Source: Mariniphaga sp041687255
Lineage (GTDB): Bacteria; Bacteroidota; Bacteroidia; Bacteroidales; Prolixibacteraceae
Direction of reading: 5' to 3'
Length of the DNA: 64,000 bases
NCBI GenBank assembly: GCA_041687255.1
Contig: JAWLCL010000018.1
Span: forward strand, 1-64,000
Shown: piece after piece, positions 25,950-34,713 of the stretch
Numbering within the stretch: position 1 is the first letter of the stretch
Layout: the number at the start of each line of letters is the position of its first letter
Made by a program: the position numbers and the translations under genes
The notes under the pieces: generated by a model
The model's database searches: none
What the model was told of the DNA's origin: nothing
Seen by the model: the letters and a program-made list of their open reading frames with translations, nothing else

Positions 25950-27110
25950 ATGAAAAAAACAATATTCTTTTTATCAATATTATTTGCAATGGCCAGTTGC
26001 CAGGAAGATGATTTGGGCATTCCAAAAGATCCGAGTGGTAATGCCATAATCACAGGAGTACCCTCAGCAACAACATCCGGGATCAGTACTCTTGATGATC
26101 AATTTTCAGTTTCAGCATATCTGCCCAATGCGAGGTCGGGAGATGTAATGACGGTGGAACTTCTTCAACTGCAATATTATGAAGCTGGAGACAACGATCA
26201 GTTGCTTCCGCTGGCAGGAACACAAAAAACAGTAACGGTTGCCGATGATTTAACCGTAAATGTAACGTATACCCGTTCAGAAGCAAATTTAGATGCGCCC
26301 GGTGATTACGTGACGGTTTCCTTTGCCGGCCCAACCGACTATGCCCTACAACGTGTTAACATGGTAACAGCTTCAAATACTACCAGGCCAATGGTTGGCG
26401 ACAATGAAATTGATGTTATGCGTAACGATGAAACAGCCTATTTCAATGTCACCGTAGAACCTAAATCAGGTTCCTATTCCGGAACGCTCGTTGCAAAACG
26501 GAAAAATGGTGTAAATGAGCAGTGGGTTGATGTTCCGGGTTCTCCATTTTCAGGTGAACAACCATTCCTGGTTCCCATATCAGGAACCGATTTTGTGGAA
26601 GGACAAGATACCATGTACTATTCGTTTGTAGCAACTCAGGGTTCATACACCGATGAGATAACAGCAAATGTTATTGTGCGTGAACCATATTTCTTCCTGA
26701 AGAAATCAGCCACTTTGGATAAAGCTTCCGGTATTTACCTGCCTACAAACACTAAAGTAGATGCGGATGCTGAAAATGCAATGCTTGCTTTGTCTGAAGG
26801 TTTAATGCTTATGGGCGGAACTGCATGGCTGGCTGCAGGCAATACAATCGAATTTGTTCCAACTACAGCCGATATGTATTCGTTAAACAATTCGAATGAT
26901 GCCATTACGGCTTTTGCTGCAGGCACTCCAACGACTATGGCCAGCCCCACAGAAGGGGAAGGCTATTACATTTTTAAGGCAGTGACCGGCACAAATCCTG
27001 AAGACGTATACTACGGTATGATATATATACTGAATGTGGTGCCTAATCAGTCAATAACTCTTGAATACCGGATAGGTAATATGTATGCACACCTTTCTGT
27101 AATTGAATGA
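25950..27110 (+). CDS. SusE-position surface glycan-binding-type lipoprotein
   Basis: A 386-residue lipoprotein. The start at 25950 is chosen over an upstream in-frame ATG that overlaps susD, because it gives a clean lipoprotein signal ending in MASCQEDDLG. Cys followed by QEDD fits the Bacteroidota surface lipoprotein export pattern. The rest is beta-rich and low in cysteine, suggesting two or three Ig-like domains (strand-rich blocks around 50-150, 165-250 and 250-386), but I recognise no named family. By position, third after susC and susD and just before a terminator, it is the probable surface glycan-binding protein. Such proteins diverge quickly, so lack of recognisable similarity is expected. 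Confidence 0.7.
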   Translation: MKKTIFFLSILFAMASCQEDDLGIPKDPSGNAIITGVPSATTSGISTLDDQFSVSAYLPNARSGDVMTVELLQLQYYEAGDNDQLLPLAGTQKTVTVADDLTVNVTYTRSEANLDAPGDYVTVSFAGPTDYALQRVNMVTASNTTRPMVGDNEIDVMRNDETAYFNVTVEPKSGSYSGTLVAKRKNGVNEQWVDVPGSPFSGEQPFLVPISGTDFVEGQDTMYYSFVATQGSYTDEITANVIVREPYFFLKKSATLDKASGIYLPTNTKVDADAENAMLALSEGLMLMGGTAWLAAGNTIEFVPTTADMYSLNNSNDAITAFAAGTPTTMASPTEGEGYYIFKAVTGTNPEDVYYGMIYILNVVPNQSITLEYRIGNMYAHLSVIE

Positions 27111-27126
27111 AAAATTAAAAATTAAA

Positions 27127-27155
27127 AGCACTGCCTTTTCGGGCAGTGCTTTTTT
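27127..27155 (+). terminator. Intrinsic terminator after susCDE
   Basis: A 9-bp perfect stem (agcactgcc 27127-27135 with ggcagtgct 27142-27150), a 6-base loop and a T tract to 27155. It separates the importer genes from the glycosidase series, allowing higher expression of the importer. Confidence 0.9.
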
Positions 27156-27190
27156 ATCTCTGATTCTATAACTTTTTATTAAAACTTATC

Positions 27191-30103
27191 ATGAAAAAAT
27201 ACAACTGCCTAATATCCCTGTTTCTTATTTTCTTCCTGTTTATTGGCATTTCTACAGAAGGACAGGAACCTGAGAAAAAAGAATTTGAATGTTACAATGC
27301 ATCTGCCCTTTTTAAGGAAAATGGCAAAACGTTTCAACATGTTATAGCAAGTTATGTTTCAGAGGATGAAGGAACCATTCAAATTCTTCACAATAATGAA
27401 ACGCTGGTGAAAGACAGTCTAAAAAAAGGAAATAATCAGTTCCTGCTCACATTTCCGGCTGTTAGCCGGGACGAAGAGATTAACCTGTTGTACCGGATTA
27501 ATGACCGTACATCCGAAACTACAACATTTACAATAGTACCTCCAAAAGAGTGGGAAATTTTATTGGTTCAGCATTCCCACACCGATATCGGATATACGCG
27601 CCCTCAATCGGAAATCCTTGCCGAACACATGCGATTCATTGATTATGCTCTGGACTACTGCGATCAGACAGATGAATTACCGGATGCCGCAAAATTCAGA
27701 TGGACCTGCGAAGCGGCGTGGGTAACTCAGGAATACTTAAAAACCCGACCTGTCTCCCAAATAAATCGATTGAAGAAACGTATCGATGAAGGCCGGATAG
27801 AAGTTACTGCCATGCTTTTTAATATGGCAGAGATTGCCGACGAAAACATCATGGTCGACTTTTTAAATCCTCTAAAAATGTTTCGCCAAAATAACATACC
27901 CGCATATACTGCTATGCAGAACGATGTTAATGGAATTGCCTGGTGTATGCCCGACTATTTTAAAGCAACCGGAGTAAAATACCTCAACATGGGTATAAAT
28001 GAAACACGTTCCATACGGCCGTTTGACAGGCCCACCTGTTTCTGGTGGGAATCTCCGGCAGGCGAACGGTTACTTGCATACCGAAGCGATCATTATATGA
28101 CAGGGAATTTCTGGGGATTGCCTTCTGAAGAAAACTTCAATGAAATAAGGCTTTTTGATTACCTGAATGAAATGGAAAAAAAGAACTATCCGTTTGATAA
28201 GATACAAGTTCAATTTTCCGGTTATTATACCGATAATGCCCCACCATCAACCGGGGCTTGTGAAATTGTGAGAGCCTGGAATGAGAAGTATGAATATCCG
28301 AAGCTGAAACTTGCCCTTACAAAGGATTTTTTCGAATATGTTGAAAAAAATTATTCAGACGAATTGCCGGTATACAGGAATGCCTGGCTCGATTGGTGGT
28401 CAGATGGATTTGGTTCTTCCGCCCGGGAAACAGCCGAAGTGCGAAAAACTCAAAACCTGAAACAGGTGGATGAAGGTATGTTCGCCATGGCAATATTGCT
28501 TGGAGATGATATCGGAACTAATGTACAGGATAATATCTGGCATATCAGTGAGAATGCACTCTTTTATGATGAACACACTTATGGAGCTGCAGAAAGTATT
28601 TCACAACCATTTTCAATAAACTCGATGCGCCAGTGGCTTCAAAAAGGAGCCTACTCATGGGAAGCTATGAAACAAGTGACCCTTTTACATGAAGATGCAT
28701 TGGGCAGGCTTCAGCAATATTTCAAAAAAGCAGACTTTCCGGTGGTCTATGTGGTTAATTCTATGGGATGGGATCGTTCAGCTACTGTTCAATTGTTTAT
28801 TGATTATGAAATATTACCAGCAGATAGGGCATTCACAATTGTAGATTTGACCAATGATGAAAGTATTCCGGTACAATATTCACATGGAAGACGTGAAGGG
28901 GCTTATTGGAATCTTGAAGTTGATAATGTTCCGGCATTGGGATTTAAAGCGTTAAAAATCGACGTTAAAAAAGAGCATCAGAAAGTTACTGAAAATAAAA
29001 TAAATGAAAATACCGAAGTACTGGAGAACAGGTATTTCCGCATTGCTATTGATAAAGAAACAGGGGGAATAAAGGAATTGTTTGATAAAGAACTTAAGGA
29101 AAACCTTTACGATAACAACAATCCTTACTTTATTGGTCAACCGGTCAGAGAAACCCTAGAAGCACGCAACAAAATGAATTCCTCCCACTCCACTGTTTCC
29201 AATGTTGTAATTGAGTCGGGAGAACAGGGCAGCGTTTGGAACAGCATTAAAGTTCGCGCCGATCTAGAAGGTTTCACAAAAGGAGAAACGGGCGATCCAA
29301 AAAGCATACAATGGGAAATACGCTTGTTTAATAATACTAAAAAGGTAGAATTTGCCTACCAGGCAAGCAAAGAAATCATCACTGATCCGGATGGATTATA
29401 CATAGCCTTTCCTTTTCATTTGCCCGATTCAAAAATATCCTTTGAAACCATTGGAGGGATATTAACTCAAGGCGAACAACTTCCAGGTTCATCTTCCGAC
29501 TGGAATGTGGCACAAAATTTTGTTTCGGTTAAAAGTCCTAAGGGGCAGATCATAATGGTGAGTGATGAAGTACCCCTCTGGCATTTCAGCGACTTTAATA
29601 TGGGTAAATTTGAACGTTATCCTAAGCCGGGCAAACCCTGGCTTTATTCCTGGGTGATGAATAACTATTGGTTCACCAATTTCCGTGCATTCCAGGAAGG
29701 CACAGTAAGCTGGAGATACACCATTTCTGCCACTGCGGATACAACATTTACAACAGCAACCAAATTTGCATGGGGAGAACGCAATCCATTACCCACCAGA
29801 ACTTTTCCTGCCGGAAAGAATGAATTGAATGAACCACAATTTAAAACATTAAGCGTTACAGGCGATGAGAATGTTCTGCTCATAAACAGCCGGCCTTCTT
29901 TTAACGGGAAAAGATCTATCCTTCTTCATTTCAGGGAAATTGACGGAAAACCTGCACAAATAAATCTTGCTTCCCATATCGGGAATCACCAGGTAAAAAC
30001 AACCAGACAGGTGAATGTATTAGGAGAAAAAATTCAAGACCTGGATAACAGGAATCTTTCATTCAATCCTTATGAAGTAAAATTTATTGAAGTAGAACTT
30101 TAA
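27191..30103 (+). CDS. GH38-type alpha-mannosidase with N-terminal beta domain
   Basis: A 970-residue exported protein (signal peptide about 1-24). Residues about 30-118 form a beta-rich domain outside the usual GH38 core. The GH38 catalytic part begins at QHSHTDIGYT, where His130 and Asp132 match the zinc ligands of GH38. WTCEAAWVTQEYL follows, then NMAEIADENIM, where Asp217 is the best candidate for the retaining nucleophile. MQNDVNGIAWCMPDYFKATG corresponds to the family's substrate-channel segment. The C-terminal half is the beta-sandwich region of GH38. The active-site wording (HTDIGYT, AEIADEN) differs from the common HxHxDxxW and GGxWxxxD forms, so linkage and substrate may differ. It starts 36 bases after the susCDE terminator, so it has its own promoter or depends on readthrough. 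Confidence 0.75.
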   Translation: MKKYNCLISLFLIFFLFIGISTEGQEPEKKEFECYNASALFKENGKTFQHVIASYVSEDEGTIQILHNNETLVKDSLKKGNNQFLLTFPAVSRDEEINLLYRINDRTSETTTFTIVPPKEWEILLVQHSHTDIGYTRPQSEILAEHMRFIDYALDYCDQTDELPDAAKFRWTCEAAWVTQEYLKTRPVSQINRLKKRIDEGRIEVTAMLFNMAEIADENIMVDFLNPLKMFRQNNIPAYTAMQNDVNGIAWCMPDYFKATGVKYLNMGINETRSIRPFDRPTCFWWESPAGERLLAYRSDHYMTGNFWGLPSEENFNEIRLFDYLNEMEKKNYPFDKIQVQFSGYYTDNAPPSTGACEIVRAWNEKYEYPKLKLALTKDFFEYVEKNYSDELPVYRNAWLDWWSDGFGSSARETAEVRKTQNLKQVDEGMFAMAILLGDDIGTNVQDNIWHISENALFYDEHTYGAAESISQPFSINSMRQWLQKGAYSWEAMKQVTLLHEDALGRLQQYFKKADFPVVYVVNSMGWDRSATVQLFIDYEILPADRAFTIVDLTNDESIPVQYSHGRREGAYWNLEVDNVPALGFKALKIDVKKEHQKVTENKINENTEVLENRYFRIAIDKETGGIKELFDKELKENLYDNNNPYFIGQPVRETLEARNKMNSSHSTVSNVVIESGEQGSVWNSIKVRADLEGFTKGETGDPKSIQWEIRLFNNTKKVEFAYQASKEIITDPDGLYIAFPFHLPDSKISFETIGGILTQGEQLPGSSSDWNVAQNFVSVKSPKGQIIMVSDEVPLWHFSDFNMGKFERYPKPGKPWLYSWVMNNYWFTNFRAFQEGTVSWRYTISATADTTFTTATKFAWGERNPLPTRTFPAGKNELNEPQFKTLSVTGDENVLLINSRPSFNGKRSILLHFREIDGKPAQINLASHIGNHQVKTTRQVNVLGEKIQDLDNRNLSFNPYEVKFIEVEL

Positions 30104-30176
30104 CTGTATGCAATGAGCATTACCAAGTCACTTCAACCGGTGATTATGCACCAACGGCTATCGTGACATGAGATTC

Positions 30177-30193
30177 CCTGTCTACCGGACAGG
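30177..30193. repeat. Short inverted repeat, probable dispersed element
   Basis: Six-base arms (cctgtc 30177-30182, gacagg 30188-30193) around a 5-base loop, followed by a further cagg. The GC-rich word stands out in the 128-base gap before the first GH92 gene and resembles short palindromic repeats scattered in Bacteroidota genomes. No T-run follows. Confidence 0.35.
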
Positions 30194-30231
30194 CAGGCTT
30201 AGTATCCTTTGAAGGTATTCAATTTAGTAAC

Positions 30232-32601
30232 ATGAAAAATACTGTCTTCATTTATATTGCTCTTATACTTGCAGGGTGTGCAGCTCAATCTTCCGAAAAA
30301 AAGAGAGGTTCAGACTTTACCGGTCTGGTTAATCCACTGATTGATACGCATAAGTCGAGATTCGATTATTTTGCGTCAGCTACAGTTCCTTTCGGCATGG
30401 TTGCTTTATCGCCTGATACCCGACATGGCGACCTTTGGAATTCGGGTTACCTGTATGACGATCGGTATATTCTTAATTTTTCTCATGTCCATAATGCCCA
30501 AACTGCCGGTATTCCTGTAATGCCGGTTACGGGCTCCTGCAGGGGGAATTTAGGTTTTGAAGCCAATAAATCACGTTTCTCACATGAAAATGAAGTTGTA
30601 AAACCTGGTTACCACAAGGTAATCCTGGAAGAATTTGATATAAAAGCAGAATTAACTGCAACGTGCCGTGTTGGAATGCACCGGTATACCTATCCCCAAT
30701 GCGATGAAGCCCATGTTTTGTTTGATCTTGGAGCACCATTAGGCCCTACACACATGTCTTATGCATGGGCAAGAAAAATAAGCAACAGCGAAATTGAAGG
30801 ATATTCGGTAATGTCACCAACATTCAGGCGAAAAAAACCTTATGTTGTCTATTTTGTTGCCCGGTTCAGCAAGGAGTTTGATGATTTTGCCGGATGGCAG
30901 GTAACTAAAACGGAAAATAAAGCCCTAACTAATCTGGAGGAAAACATTATCTGCGGAGAAGGAAGCGGCATTTATGTTACTTATAACAATTTATCCGACC
31001 AGGAAGAAATACTCATCAAGGTGGGAATATCCTATGTAAGCCCTCAAAATGCACGCTTAAATATGGAAAGTGAATTGCCGCATTGGGATTTCGACCGGGT
31101 TACAGAGGAAGCCAATGAATTGTGGAATGAATATCTTGGCAGAATTGAAGTGCAGGGAGGCACAAGGGAACAACAGGTGAAATTATATACCGACCTGTTT
31201 CACACCGCCTCCAAAAGAATTTCCAATGACGTTGACGGTTCCTATTCCGACTGGACCGGCCCCCAGCCTGTCATTCGCCGGCTACCACTGGATGAAAGAG
31301 GAAATCCGGAAAGACAATTCCTGGACGGCGACGGGCTGTGGGGTTCCCAGTGGAACCTGAACATTTTATGGTCGTTAGTCTATCCTGAATATGGCAACTG
31401 GATGGCTGAGACATTCCTGGAATACTACAGAAATGCAGGAACAATGTCGAGGTGCTCATGGGGAGGTAATTATTCTTATGTAATGGTTGGAGATCATGCC
31501 ACTCCATTAGTTGCTGCATTATTGTCAACGGGGCGTGCCACTTTTAATCAGGAAATGGCTTATGCAGCTGCAAGAAAAAATGCCTTCCCGGGAGGCATAC
31601 GTGATCGTGCGGGATATGAAGCCGGACCTAATCCTGCCGGCGGAGGAATTGACTGGTACAATAACCTGGGCTACGTTCCCGTGGAAATAGCCGAAAGGGG
31701 CGATGGATTTCACCGTGGAGGCACTGCCATGACATTGGAATATGCATATCAGGATTGGTGTCTTGCAACCATGGCTAATTTGCTTCAAAAAGACAAGGAT
31801 GAAGAATTGTTTTTCAAACGTTCGGAGAATTGGAGAAATGTATTCAACAGTGAAATTGGCTGGTCCTCTCCGCGCCATGAATCTGGGGAATGGATGGAAG
31901 GGTTCTCCCCTGTTTCGTTAAATGGAAAGTTTAATGCTCCCGGTTTCATCGAAGGAAATTCTGCAACTTATTCATTCTACGTTCCACAAAACATTAATGC
32001 ATTAATCACTGAAATGGGTAGTTCAAAAAAATTTATCGAAAAATTGGATTCAAGTTTTATCAAAGCACAACCTTACCGCTTCATTACGCCGCATGGGGAG
32101 CATGGAACCGGGTGGGTCGATTATGAAAATCAGCCCTCCTGCTCCATGGCGCATCTGTTTAGTCATGCGGGAGCTCCCTGGAAAACACAATATTGGGTAA
32201 ACCAGGTAAAAGAAATTGCTTTTGGGGGAACTGACCCATATAGTGGTTATAACGGAGACGAGGATCAGGGGCAACTGGGAGCACTTGGTGTATTAATGGC
32301 AATCGGCCTGTTTGATGTACAGGGATGTGTTGGAAATGAACCTGCTCTTGAAATTACGAGCCCTTTATTCAATAAAGTCACTTTACATATTCCTTCCACA
32401 GATAACAAAGATAAAACCACCACTTTTGAAATTATATCCTCACGTACCAATGCAAAGGATATATATATCCAAAATGCCAGGATAAACGAAACTGACTGGA
32501 ATAAATTCCAGATTCCTGTTTCGGTTTTTCTGAAAGGAGGAACATTGGAACTTGAATTAGGTCCGGAACCAAACAAAGAGTGGGGAACTTTTGAAAAATA
32601 G
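30232..32601 (+). CDS. GH92 alpha-mannosidase lipoprotein (first of six)
   Basis: A 789-residue member of GH92, a family of calcium-dependent, inverting exo-alpha-mannosidases. The lipoprotein signal has Cys16 (LILAGCAAQ); the residues after Cys are not acidic, so a periplasmic-facing location is more likely than the surface. The N-terminal beta domain starts with VNPLIDTHKSRFDYFASATVPFG. In the catalytic domain Glu574 (FIEGNSATYSF) sits at the general-acid position and Asp676/Asp678 (NGDEDQG) at the base position. The usual Trp in EGNxW is replaced (EGNSA), which may alter substrate recognition. It opens the long operon-like run of downstream genes, 128 bases after the GH38 gene. Confidence 0.92.
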   Translation: MKNTVFIYIALILAGCAAQSSEKKRGSDFTGLVNPLIDTHKSRFDYFASATVPFGMVALSPDTRHGDLWNSGYLYDDRYILNFSHVHNAQTAGIPVMPVTGSCRGNLGFEANKSRFSHENEVVKPGYHKVILEEFDIKAELTATCRVGMHRYTYPQCDEAHVLFDLGAPLGPTHMSYAWARKISNSEIEGYSVMSPTFRRKKPYVVYFVARFSKEFDDFAGWQVTKTENKALTNLEENIICGEGSGIYVTYNNLSDQEEILIKVGISYVSPQNARLNMESELPHWDFDRVTEEANELWNEYLGRIEVQGGTREQQVKLYTDLFHTASKRISNDVDGSYSDWTGPQPVIRRLPLDERGNPERQFLDGDGLWGSQWNLNILWSLVYPEYGNWMAETFLEYYRNAGTMSRCSWGGNYSYVMVGDHATPLVAALLSTGRATFNQEMAYAAARKNAFPGGIRDRAGYEAGPNPAGGGIDWYNNLGYVPVEIAERGDGFHRGGTAMTLEYAYQDWCLATMANLLQKDKDEELFFKRSENWRNVFNSEIGWSSPRHESGEWMEGFSPVSLNGKFNAPGFIEGNSATYSFYVPQNINALITEMGSSKKFIEKLDSSFIKAQPYRFITPHGEHGTGWVDYENQPSCSMAHLFSHAGAPWKTQYWVNQVKEIAFGGTDPYSGYNGDEDQGQLGALGVLMAIGLFDVQGCVGNEPALEITSPLFNKVTLHIPSTDNKDKTTTFEIISSRTNAKDIYIQNARINETDWNKFQIPVSVFLKGGTLELELGPEPNKEWGTFEK

Positions 32602-32634
32602 GCAGCAGTATTAAGAAATTATGTAACTTTAGGA

Positions 32635-34713
32635 ATGGACCAATATAAACTATTCAATATAATCTTTTGTCTGATTATCCTTACAGGTGGTCAAAATTTA
32701 GCACAAGGTCCCGGCAAGATCCAAAATGCTGAATTTAATTCTGAAAGTGATATTGCAACTTTTGATTGGCACCTGTGGGGTTACCGGCCTCATTCCTGGA
32801 GGATGAATTTTGATTTTAGTCAACTTTCCGGCACCTGGGCAGAATATTCAGAAATACCAATAACTATTCCGGGGTCGGTTCAATATGCGCTAAGAAATCA
32901 GAATATCGTCCCCGATTGGAACATCGGTTTAAACTACACTCAACTTGAGTGGATTGAAAACCGGCACTGGATAATTGCTTCCAGATTGCCCGATGAGTTA
33001 ATAGAAAATAATGAACGTCTGATATTATTGTGCAAGGGACTTGACTATCAGGGAACCCTTTATGTCAATGGCAAGGAGGCCGGTTTTTTCAACAATGCAT
33101 TTATTCCCTGGTCATTTGATATTGGTCCGTTTTTGCAAACAAAGAACAACACACTGGCATTTGTGTTTGAATGCCCGCCCGGCTATCTTGGGCAAATTGG
33201 CTATACTTCAAAAATCACCGATTGGAAACCCCGGTTTTATTATGGATGGGACTGGGTTCCCCGGATTGTTCAGACGGGTGTATGGGACGAAGTTCAGTTA
33301 CTTACTCAATCGGAGCACATCCTCAGTCAACTTCAGGTTAGTACCTCAGCAGCAAAAGACAGGGAGGAAGGAGATTTGAACCTGATTATTGAAAATGCAC
33401 TTTCTACAGAAGTAGCTTTTGCAACAGTTTCGCTTAAAAGCACAGATAATAAGCTCATATTAAAAGATACGGTTCCGATTGAGGAACTTGCAACAGTAAA
33501 AAGCTGGAAGAATTTACCCGTTGAACGTTGGTTTCCCAATGGCTGGGGGAAGCAACCTCTTTATCTTCTGGAGTTGGCATTCTTTGAAAAAGACAGCAGA
33601 GTTATTTTTAAAAAAGATAGTAAAATAGGATTTAAACATGTTGAATGGCTGCCATGCCTGGGAGCACCTGAAAATGCAGACCCATGGATTTGCAGCGTAA
33701 ATAACCGGCCATTGTTCATTCAGGGAATTAACTGGACTCCACTGCGGCCAAATTTTGCAGATTTAACAAGAGCAGATTACGAAAAAACACTTGGTATTTA
33801 TAAGAAACTGGGCATTAATACCATTCGCATCTGGGGCGGAGGCTTTGCTGAAAAGTCATGGCTCTATGAAATATGCGATGAAATGGGTATAATGATTTGG
33901 CAGGATTTCCCCCTATCCTCCTCCGGTCTGGATAATTATCCTCCCACGGGAAAAGAGGAAATTACTGAGTTTTCCAAAATAGTTCATCACTATGTTAACC
34001 GGCTGAAAGGCCATGTTTCTCTTCTTTTATGGTGTGGAGGTAATGAGCTTTATGAAAAAGGAGATACCAGACCTGTCGATAATTCCCATCCACTTATAGC
34101 AGCCGCTGAAAACATCGTATTTCAAAATGATACCTCCCACAGGTTTGTACCAGGGTCTCCGTCGGGGCCATCCATTTATGCCAGTCCTGAGAATTTTGGC
34201 AAAGGTATGCATTGGGATACCCACGGTCCATGGAAGCTTCCTTTCGGCAAAGAAAAAACAATGAATGAAGTCCATACCTTTTGGAAAAACAATGACTCAT
34301 TCTTCTTTTCAGAAGTAGGAGTACCCGGTGCTATGTCCGCTTCAATGATAAAAAAGTACAGCGGCGAATATCCTCCTCTTCCTGCAAGCCTGGATAATCC
34401 ACTCTGGCGAACTGTCAACTGGTGGAATGAGTGGGAAGAATATGTGAGAGTACATTCAAAAAGTGACACTTCTCTGGAGCATTATGTAAGCTGGAGCCAA
34501 AACAGGCAAACCGAAGGACTTGAAACCGCATTAAAACAATCAAAAGAAAAATTTCCTGCATGCGGAGGATTCCTTATCTGGATGGGACACGATTGCTTTC
34601 CATGTATGATTAACACCTCAATTATTGATTTTGAAGGCAATCTTAAACCAGCAGCTGAACGATTAAGCAAAATATGGTTAAATAACGATCAAATTATTTA
34701 TTCTCAACAATGA
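32635..34713 (+). CDS. GH2 beta-mannosidase-type enzyme
   Basis: A 692-residue exported GH2 enzyme (signal peptide ending near AQGPG). Domain order: sugar-binding jelly roll (about 40-210, LYVNGKEAGFFNNAF, FYYGWDWVPRIVQTGVWDE), an Ig-like domain (about 220-330), and the TIM barrel with IQGINWTPLRP and INTIRIWGGGFAEKSW. The acid/base Glu471 lies in LWCGGNELYE and the nucleophile Glu560 in FFFSEVGVPGA. The WDWVP and GGG(F)AE words are typical of beta-mannosidases rather than beta-galactosidases. It is shorter than usual GH2 mannosidases (about 800-900 residues), lacking extra C-terminal beta domains. In N-glycan terms it would cleave the Man-beta-1,4-GlcNAc bond; this is inference. Its stop overlaps the next start (ATGA). 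Confidence 0.85.
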   Translation: MDQYKLFNIIFCLIILTGGQNLAQGPGKIQNAEFNSESDIATFDWHLWGYRPHSWRMNFDFSQLSGTWAEYSEIPITIPGSVQYALRNQNIVPDWNIGLNYTQLEWIENRHWIIASRLPDELIENNERLILLCKGLDYQGTLYVNGKEAGFFNNAFIPWSFDIGPFLQTKNNTLAFVFECPPGYLGQIGYTSKITDWKPRFYYGWDWVPRIVQTGVWDEVQLLTQSEHILSQLQVSTSAAKDREEGDLNLIIENALSTEVAFATVSLKSTDNKLILKDTVPIEELATVKSWKNLPVERWFPNGWGKQPLYLLELAFFEKDSRVIFKKDSKIGFKHVEWLPCLGAPENADPWICSVNNRPLFIQGINWTPLRPNFADLTRADYEKTLGIYKKLGINTIRIWGGGFAEKSWLYEICDEMGIMIWQDFPLSSSGLDNYPPTGKEEITEFSKIVHHYVNRLKGHVSLLLWCGGNELYEKGDTRPVDNSHPLIAAAENIVFQNDTSHRFVPGSPSGPSIYASPENFGKGMHWDTHGPWKLPFGKEKTMNEVHTFWKNNDSFFFSEVGVPGAMSASMIKKYSGEYPPLPASLDNPLWRTVNWWNEWEEYVRVHSKSDTSLEHYVSWSQNRQTEGLETALKQSKEKFPACGGFLIWMGHDCFPCMINTSIIDFEGNLKPAAERLSKIWLNNDQIIYSQQ

